From Sthenelais limicola (taxonomy: Eukaryota; Annelida; Polychaeta; Phyllodocida; Sigalionidae), in contig OW804097.1 of assembly GCA_942159475.1 (NCBI GenBank), positions 7,965,685 to 8,029,684 on the forward strand: DNA of 64,000 nucleotides, given 5' to 3'. A program made the position numbers and the translations under genes. How positions within the stretch are numbered: position 1 is the first letter of the stretch; the number at the start of each line of letters is the position of its first letter. Shown here piece after piece: positions 39,251 through 49,500 of the stretch. The notes beneath the pieces are model-generated. The model searched no databases. It saw nothing but the letters and a program-made list of their open reading frames with translations, and was not told where the DNA came from.

Positions 39251-40168
39251 TTAAACCTCTTCAATTAGCCTCTGGACTGGCTTTCTGATTCGACCTGAGG
39301 TTCTGGGCTTGGCCTCACCCATATCTTTTACAAAGTCTTTACCTTCTCTCCCCACCTCAGGTATACCCTGTAATTTAGTTACTGCCGGTATCATTTCATC
39401 CAAATATTGATTACCGTCTTCGATGAAGGTACTCGTCGTCTGGGGAACCTCCAAGAGTTGGCTCCTATTTCTCCTTATGCTACTACCATTTTCAGTTAAT
39501 ACCTTGTATGATCTCGGAGCCACTTCTGACTCAATCCTGGCCCTCGTGCCCCATCTCTTGTTCTCCCCTTGAACTCGCACGAACTCCCCTGGAACCAGTT
39601 TGGTAAGTTCACGCGTCCCCTTATTATAGGATTCAATTTGCTTTGCATCATAAAAATCACTTTGGCTCTCAGCCCTACTTGCTCTACAAACATCTGTTAA
39701 CAGGTCTAATTTACTTCTAACATTTCTCCCCATGAGGATCTCTGAGGGGGACTTACCACCAGCCCTAGGTGTGGCCCTGTAAGCTAAAAGACCTAAGTAT
39801 GGGTCCTCATTATTCTCCTTCGCTTTGTTGAAAATCTGCTTTATAATCCCTACTGCCCTTTCACTTTTCCCATTTGCCTGGGCATACCTGGGGCTACTTG
39901 TTTTGTGTTCAAATCCGAAAGTAGTTACAAATTTTACAAAGGTATTGGCCGTATATTGTGGGCCATTATCCGTTACCAAGACTTTCGGTATACCATGCCG
40001 CGAGAATATGCTTCTTAGTGCATTTACAATAACCTCTGATGTAGTCGAATTTAAGATTACAACCTCCGGATAATTGGATAAATAGTCCACCACCACTAGA
40101 TAATCATTTCCTTGCCAGTGGAACAGATCTGACCCCACCATGTCCCATGGGCCCAATTTAGTTTTCAT
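39251..40168 (-). pseudogene. gypsy integrase core and C-terminus
   Basis: 305 codons. It contains PWDMVGSDLFHW (first catalytic Asp), VLVTDNGPQYTANTFVKF (second Asp), and the Glu in NGKSERAVGIIKQIF, then a gypsy-type C-terminal tail (GEFVRVQ, RNRSQLLEVP). The zinc-binding N-terminal part lies in the neighbouring frame and is broken at about 40180-40227. The DDE triad itself is intact. Confidence 0.85.
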
Positions 40169-40224
40169 TTCGTCTACATGAAATGGTTCTTTCTCTGACT
40201 ATATGCGAATTTTATGCAGGCCTC

Positions 40225-40836
40225 TCACCGGTCACTCATGGCCTCTATGTCTTTGTTTATTGAGGGCCAGTATACCGTACCCCTTGCTCTGCGCTTCTGT
40301 TTTTCACTTCCAAAATGACCCTCATGTATCAATTTTAATACCTCGGGCCTCATTGTCGCTGGGATAACAACTCTATTACCTCTTAGTATTACTCCGTTAA
40401 TTACAGATAATTCTTCCTTGTATGAGCTATAGGCCGGACACTTGCCTGCTCTCCACCCTGTAACTATGCACTCCTTTAACACTGCCAATATTGGATCTCT
40501 GTCCGTTTCGATTACAATTCTGTCTAACTTTTCTTGTGAGACCTGAAGGTTGTCATAAACAAGATTTACCTGTGCTTGTACCTCAAGGTCAAGCTCACTC
40601 TTTTCTTCCTTGATTAGATTACATTTCTTTGCTCTGGAGAGCGCGTCTGCAATATACATAAATTTACCTGCTATCCATGAGCATTTTACATCATAGCGCT
40701 GTATTTTGATCATCATGCGCTGTATGCGTGGAGATAAATCATTAAGTGGTTTTTGAAAGAATGCTAACAGTGGTTTGTGATCAGTTTCTAATGTTACATC
40801 TGTTCGACCATACACAAAGTGATGAAATTTTGTCAC
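40225..40836 (-). pseudogene. gypsy RNase H plus integrase zinc-finger start
   Basis: It begins at KFHHFVYGRTDVTLETDHKP, the end of the RNase H domain, followed by QRYDVKCSWIAGKFMYIADA and LSRA. The H...H half of the integrase zinc motif follows (LIHEGHFGSEKQKRRARGTV). The frame stops before the CxxC half. The upstream RT is missing: gag sequence abuts KFHHFVYG directly. Confidence 0.82.
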
Positions 40837-41384
40837 ACCAATTCCTCTTCTGTTAAGTCAGGGTTGCAAAGCATTTTCTCAGTGAGTCTTTTGTCCCTTA
40901 CTCCCATCACAATCCTGTCCCTGAGTATAGTTTGCGCGACTGGTCCTAGATCGCACGTGGCCATCTTCATGCGGAGGTCGGTAACAAAGGTGTCGAATGA
41001 CTCTCCCTCTTCCTGCTGGCGTGAGAAGAATGCGAACCGCTCATACACCACGTTCTTTACAGGTGAGCAGTATTGGTCAAACTTTCTCACGACCAGCTCA
41101 AAATCATTCTCATCCTCTGCTGGGACCCTCACTACCTCTGGTCGTCCTCCACCAGCAGCCCTTCCTTCTATCTCAGGCGCCCACACGAACGTGCCGTATA
41201 CGTCCATGGCTTCCTTGCCCGCCACAGCCAGCATCATGGCTACCGCGAGCTCTCCATCAGCGTTCGTGTCGACTTGATTCGCCTTTAAATACTACCGTAT
41301 TTGCAATTTAAACTATTTCCACCTTTCATCTACGTTCCCATCCTTCATCCGCATTTCAGGCGGAGACTTGATGCTGCTATTCAT
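40833..41384 (-). pseudogene. gypsy gag fragment fused by deletion
   Basis: The start ATG lies at 41384, just after the primer-binding site (MNSSIKSPPEMRMK). Two in-frame stops occur before 41290, then the frame is open: MMLAVAGKEAMDVYGTFVWA, YCSPVKNVVYERFAFFSRQQ, ILRDRIVMGVRD, NPDLTEEELV. This is the capsid-like part of a gypsy gag. It ends at the deletion junction near 40835. Confidence 0.75.
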
Positions 41385-41411
41385 GGTGAATTCGCCCGTT
41401 TCCTGGTACCA

Positions 41412-41542
41412 TGTAAATAAGTTGACTCTATAACTCCAGTGTCCTAGTTCGAATGCCTTTATTCAGTACTGACTCCTCACTCCTCCACGTCTGGAGCGAC
41501 CTCTAGTGTTATGTTTTCATCACTAGATGTAGCCACCATACA
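41412..41542 (-). repeat. 5' LTR of the gypsy element
   Basis: 131 bp, near-identical to the other LTR. It is followed, in element sense, by the primer-binding site at 41411-41394. Confidence 0.92.
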
Positions 41543-42136
41543 ATTATGTTTTAGCATTCACAATTAATTTACTCCATTAACTCCAATGTCTTCATATAAT
41601 TTTTAAACATTAATATCTTCTAAATACCTTCTAAGTTGTTTCCTAGTGTCAAGTTCATGTGCTTCCGTGGGCAGTGCGTTCCAGGCTATTTTTTGCTTTG
41701 TAGAGAAAGTTAAGTACCCCAGAAATGAAAGAATTCCCACAAATATATTTTGTATATAAAATAGCGACTTGTGACTCATTTTTCCATAACACATCATCTA
41801 CATTGTAAAATCCATTATCCAGTACAGCATGCAAATCTCCAAAACCAAACGGAGGAGTCTGGCTGACGCAATCACTTAAAGATGAATAAAAGTTAAACAA
41901 ACAAACAAACATAATAATTATATATTATATAGGCCTACTAGCAAAGTATCCGTCCACTGGATGGTCCCCCTCTCTCCCCAAATTTCCCTCCCCCTCTTCT
42001 CTGTCTCTCATAACTGTTTTTCACTCCCAACCCCATCGCCGATTCTCCCCTCTGCCTCCCCTCTTCCTCATGCTCCCCGTCCTCAGGAACTCTCACAGGA
42101 CGCGATGCTAGGGAATCCCACATTCCATACCCTGTC

Positions 42137-42190
42137 TTGTGAGGCGGGAAGAGAGAGGTGTGAGTGCTGCCACCTCGCGGCAGTGAGGAA
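42137..42190 (-). repeat. CpG-rich repeat, inverted partner of 37294-37342
   Basis: CTTGTGAGGCGGGAAGAG...GTGCTGCCACCTCGCGGCAGTGAGGAA is the reverse complement of the 37.3-kb copy with small changes. Confidence 0.7.
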
Positions 42191-42235
42191 CCAGAGAAGT
42201 GAAATGTCAGAGTGCGCGAACACAACCGGAAGCTG

Positions 42236-42305
42236 GAACGTTTTTATACAAAAGCCTTTTCGAACGCACCGAGTCAGGGTTTCGTCTTGTTTATACCACG
42301 GGTAG
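42236..42305 (+). promoter_or_regulatory. Candidate promoter and first noncoding exon of the CARD-TRIM-like gene
   Basis: A TATA-like TTTTTATACAAAAG (42240-42253) is followed by CpG-containing sequence and a donor-like ACGG|GTAGGT at about 42298-42306. It lies 1.2 kb before the coding start, which sits in an internal exon. Position and motifs only; could be chance. Confidence 0.2.
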
Positions 42306-42763
42306 GTTCCTTTACAGCTATGTTCATGAAGGGACAATGTCATGCAAATCTGTTACTGTCCTGTTGTTAACTTGTTATTAGTGCATATTAACATGTGTTA
42401 TTACTATGAAGACATTATTCATTGTTTTTAAAGCAAGGCCAAGGGCCAGCCACTGGCACTGGTCGTGAGAGTCCATGTCATGCTCGAGTTAGTTGTGATT
42501 TGTCACGCGTAGGCCTATCAATCACTCATTAGAATCGTTTCCTCAGATTTGTGTGCAATTTTACTCCCTCCTAGAAGTAGGACGTGACTAATTCCCCACT
42601 AACTCCCAAACACCCGCACGATTGTAGCCCCTCCCACACAGAGCTAAACGGGGAGCTAAACTGGGCCGAAAATAGCCACAGGTCAGATAATTGTAGGTCA
42701 ATATTACGTAGCGTAACTTTCGCTCAGCTTAGTAGGGGTCATGAAATTTGCCCAAGACTTTAA

Positions 42764-43096
42764 GGGGTGGTTGGGGGTGGGGGTGGGGGCATACACATTT
42801 TGCGCAAGAATGAATTTTTAACAAATTCTCCTCCCCCCCCCCCACCCACCAGTGGTTACTAGTTATGAACAGTCCCTAAGTGACCCTGGATCTTTAAGAA
42901 ACGGGACTTTGGACGGGCAGAGAGCTTTGGTTAGGGGGGGGGGGGGGGAGCATGTGGCGTTTGGTCCCCAACCTTGGCTTCTGTCATATTGGATATTTTG
43001 AATATTTCCTATTTCACATAGTTATCCTTTCCAACTGGAGAGAACGAGCTAGCAAAATAGGTTGTGGGCTTGTGGCGGTTGGGGGGGGGGGGGGTC
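42764..43096. repeat. Cluster of G-runs and C-runs
   Basis: GGGGTGGTTGGGGGTGGGGGTGGGGGC (42764-42790), a C-run at 42829-42842, a ~15-nt G-run at about 42934-42948, and another at 43081-43094. Several could form G-quadruplexes. They lie 0.4-0.8 kb upstream of the coding start at 43528. Confidence 0.85.
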
Positions 43097-43518
43097 CTTC
43101 AGCATTTTCAGGTTTTTTTAACCACCCCTTAAGCCCTACTGCCATCTCTGGGAAGGATTCTGGTGCATCTCCTAAATATAGGCTAAATGGAGACGTTTTA
43201 ACTTTTAGAAGCCATTTAGCAAATATACAACCCAAATACAGGCCACCAAAATCTTTGTCAAATGACTTTTACTTAGATGGGCTGGAAAAGAATGAAACCA
43301 AAAGTAGAAAAGGTTCAGTGTTTGACCGATGTTAACTGATCGAGAGTTCAGCTTTAATAAGATGGCCACGCTACAAATTCTGATGGTGTTTTTATATTCA
43401 ATCATGTGGCTCAAGTTTTAAAAAAATATTATAAATTTTAATTTTACATTTATAAATGTTTAATTTTTGCATTGTTCAAATTTCACTGAAAGGTATTTTT
43501 TTCTCTCTGAACTTCCAG

Positions 43519-43541
43519 ATATTCAATATGGCAGAGGCTTG
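43519..43541 (+). CDS. CARD-TRIM-like exon 1 (start codon, MAEA)
   Basis: The acceptor TTTTTTCTCTCTGAACTTCCAG is followed by 9 nt of 5' UTR, then ATGGCAGAGGCTTG and donor GTGAGT. The two leftover bases (TG) join the T that opens the next exon to give Cys5. Coding starts at 43528. Confidence 0.72.
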
Positions 43542-46500
43542 GTGAGTGATATTATTGTTTATACAAATTTAAGTTGATTGTTACTTGTAACATTATTATC
43601 ATCATTAAATTAATGATTAATGGTATTATTAATTCCCCTATCTTCACATCTGATTAATAATATATTTCAACATTTTAAATTTCTCTGATGCCTCATGCCA
43701 ATTCATGTCAAAGAACAAGAAACCACAATGAATAAGTCTTAGTCTGTTACTCGCAGAGGTTGGCCTCAATATCTTCTTTTTTCTCTGTTGCAATATATAT
43801 ATTATACCAAAATAAGTCTGAACCTTTCTGCTTAATTTATATTTCCCACTATTATTGCACATATTTCTACATTAACAACATCCAACAGCATGTATATTTT
43901 CATGTCTGTACAGTAACATTTTCGTATACTTTTAATTCATAACCTTTAATTCCATCTACCAGCAGCTGAACTTCATGTCCATGCTTTCCAAGAGAATAAT
44001 TAAGTTCAAAATATATGTTTGCCTATTTTACCAATTTCTCCTCCAAATGTTCAAAATGGAGGCTATTCTGGATAGCAGAACACTTGGGTATAACATTACA
44101 TGTTAACCTGGATTTCTCAATGATTATTTCACATTCTTGTAACAATCAGTAACTTTGAACTATATTCGCTGTGGTGAAACACCGTACGTCCCAGTGTTGA
44201 AAGTGAAACACGGGTTGGATTTTTTAACTCAGATGATTCAATTCAATTCAATTAAAAAAATTCTTCATTGTTGCTGTTATTACAAAGGTTGGTCAAATCT
44301 GTGACAAAGGGGACCCATGAAACAGGTCTTCCAGTGTCTGCCAACTTTGAATCCTTGAATGAAGTTACACAGAATGTATGAACTTAAATCTAACATTTGT
44401 AATGATGGAGGTTTCGGTTCTGCTTAATTTATTGTACCCATTAAGGGTATTTCATAAACAAGTAAATAATAAAACATTTTATTCTAGTACTGACATCAAC
44501 AAAGCTAAACCATGGGAAGAGAACCATGAAGGAGAAGAGACGATGGTCTCCGACAACAAGGAACTGGTCAGCAAGTTGTTTGATGGCATGGCATTACTGA
44601 GGTCTGAACTGGTCTTGTCAGATGAGTTCTGGCAGCTGTTACTGAAGAAAGGAGTGGTTGAAGAAAAGGTGAAATCTGATATACAGGTATGAATGAGCTT
44701 TTTTATTTGGACATTTCTTTCTTACCGACTGCATCACCTAATCTAGCTAATCTCTAATATGGGTCAGATTTTCAGAAAATGTACAATTGGCAGCTGTACA
44801 CATTTAGTAAATTCTGCTAAATTAGGCTGCAATTTGGTCAATACTAGGTAAAGTCGAGTATATTCGGCATTGCATTGATTCTAGCAATCTGTTTGGTTAG
44901 GTTAAACTGTATTATGAACTTTATTTTAGTCTGAAATTTGGGTTATTTCAGAGGATTTCTGAAGGTGAATTGTACATTTTCTGGTGACTTGACCCATATA
45001 TATGACTAAGAAATTATATGTATTCGTTATGAGTCTGTGTTTCCCTTGTACTATGAATACACTCCACATGCTGTGGGGTACCAAGGTCTAATGAGGGTAT
45101 AATTAATTAATCAAGTTTTACTAGGCCCACCAACTGTTGATGAGTGGAAACATCACATAAATATTGTATATTGATTGGCGCTAGTCAGGGTATTGATGAG
45201 TCATGTCGAAATATCTTAGAGAAAGTATGATTACTAACTCAGCAGAGCCAGATCTTTCCAGGAGGAAATGAATATCTCATATTTAGTGCAGTAGCACAAG
45301 AATAGGAAATATGAATAGCAGTGAAACCTCCACTAGGGCTGTCTATTATAGTACAAGTTTTAAAAAGTTAAACATCCATGCAAATATAATGATCTGCTGG
45401 GTATGTATGTATAGTGTTTTATTTCCGGAAGCGTACATTTTCAATAAGATATCAATCAATTTCTACACCGAAAAAGGGGTGCCGCTCTTCTGTAAAACCA
45501 TAGATCTTCCAGAAAAATTGAGTTACGTTATTAAAACAGTACAGTAGTAGAGAGATAGATGCTACGACTACACTTGCATGACAAACTAATATAGCAAAAA
45601 TAATAACATAAAAGAAAGATAAAACAAGCCACCATGAGACTCTCACATTAAAAATGGCTCCCCTCTTGTCATGAAAATCCCTTCTACTACTACCTTGACA
45701 AAAACCATGTGTGAGTTCAACCTGTACAATTCCAATGCTTTATACAGACATATATGAAAGACAAATATGCAGACTGCAACAAATATTTTTCAGGAATCTG
45801 TAACTTGACAAAATTCCAATTGGCTTTGATTTGTTTCCTGATCTTGGGATTTTGAGGGTTGAAAGTATTGATGAATTAGACAATACATCGCGTCCGAGAT
45901 CGGGGGTTCGCGTGTAAAAGAGGTAGGAAAAACTATTTCCGTTGCTGCGCTTGCAGCATCTACACTTCTGGTTGCGTAGCTAAGAAGCATGGCGAGTTAA
46001 TAAATTTCTACAGAGTTTGAAATTTACATGCTCTAATTATGCTAGACAAGCTAAGGTAACTATGGATAATAGCCGATAAAACCTTGACCACCATGAAAGA
46101 ATCAACAAAAGGAGGCGAGTGGTGCGTATATTATCGACGCAAGTGGTGGTCGTGCTATTTCTACCTCTTTTCGCCCGCTAGGGAGAGTTCACACCTGATC
46201 TCCAAAGTGATGTATTTTCGAATCATCTGTATTTTCAGGTGGATCTTGTCTAATCACTCATGTTCAAAAAAGATATTTTCAGAAACCCTCACACAATCAG
46301 AAATAAACTCTTTGATCATTACATAAAGAATAATATAAATAGGTAGGTGACTTATGGGTATAGCAATATCATGGACACAATTAATTTTTCAGGCATTCGA
46401 TTCCCAGGAACTCCAGGTGCATGACTTAGTGGGGCACCTGATGAGAGGCAAGGTGCACCAGGTGCATGGCTTCTTCTGGGTGCTGGTGAACACCAAGCAG

Positions 46501-49500
46501 CATAGCATAGTAGAGCAGTTGGGCTTCCCTGCCAAGAACTATGTTGATGTCCCACTGATGCTAAAGTAAGTAAAATGGTCAAAGCTCAGCTAGTTTCTGT
46601 CAAGAGAAAGTCACATAGTGTGGCCTGGCTTGGTACTACATGTCTTGTATATTGGTTTAACAACTTAAGAAATGATTAAATGTTAATTTAGGTGGTTGGC
46701 TAAATGCTAGGAGTAGAAATCATTTGCTCTATATTTGTGTCTTAAACCTTTCAACAACGCTTTATCCCCAAACCATGAGGTATTGCTAAGTGTGTCAATT
46801 AGATTATTCCAACTTTCATTGAATAGTCCATCCATACTATGAAAGGTTTGCACATTAATTTCTTGTCTTTCAGAACATCCTGTATCAACTGTTCATCATG
46901 CCGTGAGGTATTCCTGACTGAGGCCTACATCCTGGTTCAGTGTGGGCACTATGTCTGTCGTCCATGTATAAAAGGCGCCCGTTTTTCAGTGGGAGACAAC
47001 AAGACAGAGGCCATAACATGCCCAGTACCTGATTGTGGTGAGGTTACGAAGGCACTCCCAAACATGGATGATAATATAGGGCTGGAACAGGATGAAGTTT
47101 TCGGGGACATTATTGAACATCTCAGGCAGACTTGTTCAGAAGATGAAACATGTCACCTCTGTTCCTGCCAACTAAATTTATCTTTCCAAAAGCATTTCTG
47201 TTTGGAGTGTAAGAAGTTACTGTGTGGTGCTTGCATCAAGGACCATCACAGTCAAGACCATGAAGGTCAAGATGATCAGACCATCCACAAGCATGATGCA
47301 GATGTGTGTTGCCTTCATGGGAAGAAAGCAATAACATTCTGTGTGACGTGTAACATATACAGGTGTCGTGCTACAGAAGAAAAGCGATGTGAGCATGATG
47401 ATGATATTGATGAGCCTGACAATCAGCATTCAAGCTTGAGTTATATGGAACATCAAGATCAAGAAATTGATGCCAATAGAGATGTGTTTGAGTACTTCAC
47501 TACTGAAATTCTGGAGAATCGCAGGGTAGATATGGTGGAGTATGTAGAGCATCACCGTGATGAAGCGAAAAGGGTCATTGATGAATGGTCTGATGTCAAT
47601 CTATCATACATTTCAAGAATGACACGTCGTGTAAGTATGTTGTGTATAAAATTCTGGTAATGGAACTACTTGAGCTGATTTTCTTGGGCCCAATGGACTG
47701 GTTTTTTTTGCTTTATAGGAAAACCTAGTACCCTAGTAATCAGAATAGAAAGAGGGATTAGCCTAGTACATTAATCAACAATAATGGCAAACAATGATAA
47801 TGCTCGCCAACAATTGTGTTGATAATTGCTAGCCGCCATCCTGTCTATGACCCACACACCCATTGTCCAGGTGGCGCGGTGATATTGTTATATGGATATA
47901 AGTTGGCAAGTATATCATCACATATGAAAGATATAAGAATATTAATTAAGAAATATATATAAAGGTTACAAAATGATATGCGATATTACATAAGAAATAT
48001 GGATCATAAATAACGGTGAAAAGTGTGTATAACAATATTAACAAAATAATTTTTCAGGTATACATGAAGCACAAGCAGTCAATCCAAAGGAAGAGGTTAT
48101 CTTCAGATCTCATTGGCCTTAAAACTAATCACCCTTGGGTGGACCTTCCCCTGGACAAGCTTGAGCTTACCTTGTCTCCTGAGCTGAAAGCATTTGTTTC
48201 TATGGTCAGAGACGGTGAGCCTCCATCAAAAATACTGTGTAGAGTTCCATATGTGCCTGCACCTGTACCTGCACCAACCAAAGGTGAGGAATATATTTAT
48301 CCTTGAGGTGGTGGGAGTATTTTGTATGCTAATTAATTAGCATGCTCTCAGTGAGGCTATTTTCTGATTTAATACTTAAATATGTGGTCGTTGTACTGTG
48401 CTTCTACCTGTTTGGCATGAATGTGCATGATATAAACACTACAAATAAAAATTTGGCATGATTACACATGTTACTAACGCTACAAAAACAATTTATTTTG
48501 TACCACCAGTGATAGGTCTCACTTATTGTATTGGAATTATTCATGAGCATTGGAGTCTTACATCATCCATTTCTCTTTTTTTATATTTCATTAATGCCTC
48601 AAAGATTTTAAATATATTTCAAATTAAAAAACGCTATAAATGTTGCCAGCTGTTTTCTTGCTTTGCCCTGTTTCATACATTGTCTTCCAAGGTTTTTGAA
48701 ATATATAGTTAGTATTAGTTGAGTTGAGAAATTCAGGAAGTCAAGTGAGGAGACTTGTGCTTTGGACTCTATTCTTCTCTATTGCTATTATCTATGTATC
48801 ATTAGGTGGTAAAGAAGTGCTAGAAACTGGATCACACCCTTCTGCCATGACTACATTCTCTTTTACAGACAACTCTCACTTGTTAGGAGGCTAGCCTTTA
48901 GGTTTTGATTAGTTTAGTAATTAGTTAACAATTAAACTGGGCGCAGCCTCCTTTTAGATTCACTATTGTAAATACGGTAGTGCTGATGGGATATAGGAGG
49001 CCCGTCACACCCGGTAAACCTTAGTAGGATTTGTAGGCGCGATTGAACAGGGGCACATGGGTTCGTTGTGACTGTCTGATTCTGATTGACAGACTGATTC
49101 AATAGGGGACTTTGCATAGCTAGTGATTGTGAACCTGTGGCTTTAGGCAATAACAAGGTAACTGATTCGCTATTAAAATCACAGAGAAACATGAATATTA
49201 GGACAGATTTTTTTTCTCTACAGACAGGAAAGAGATGGGTAAAAGGGAGAAAGTTAAATACAGGGAAGGTACTCATTGATTAAATGGCACATGAGGCAAA
49301 AAGAAACCACTATATATAATGATCAATTTATCAGTAATTGATCAATCATATACTATAGTACTTGATATTGTTCTCTCACAAAACTACTGGATTAAGGCTG
49401 GGCTTCAACTGAAATTGTAAAATAAACCTGTGACGAGGGTAGTTTTTCTATTCGGATTTGTATAGTTAGGGCATGTTTTTGACAAATATCTCTATATTCC

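Larger units (their letters stand above)
39001..41547 (-). mobile_element. Internally deleted Ty3/gypsy LTR retrotransposon with intact TSD
   Basis: The two 131-bp LTRs (39006-39136 and 41412-41542) start TGTAAATAAG and end ACCATACA; I found one difference (GAGCAACC versus GAGCGACC). Both sides carry ATTAT (39001-39005, 41543-41547). Reading on the minus strand: primer-binding site TGGTACCAGGAAACGGGC right after the 5' LTR (41394-41411), gag, RNase H, integrase, polypurine tract AAAGGGGAGAGA (39137-39148). Protease and the RT core are deleted, so it is non-autonomous. No envelope-like frame is present. Confidence 0.92.
38655..41912 (-). mobile_element. Antisense LINE 3' end, interrupted by a gypsy element
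   Basis: The minus-strand frame ends KIAWNALPTEAHELDTRKQL then RRYLEDINV (about 41690-41603), a typical LINE ORF2 C-terminus. The 3' UTR continues across the gypsy insertion and ends with GACAAATAAAGTATTTTTCAATTCAATTCAA at about 38655-38685. A second short copy of this 3' end lies at 44238-44345. The part before about 41700 is poorly conserved. Confidence 0.65.

Noticed and set aside
40819..41311. Plus-strand frames of 104-152 codons
   Set aside because: Antisense shadows of the gypsy gag fragment.
45311..46020. Short frames inside the intron that splits the CARD
   Set aside because: No homology or splice phase; the CARD halves join directly from 44686 to 46393.
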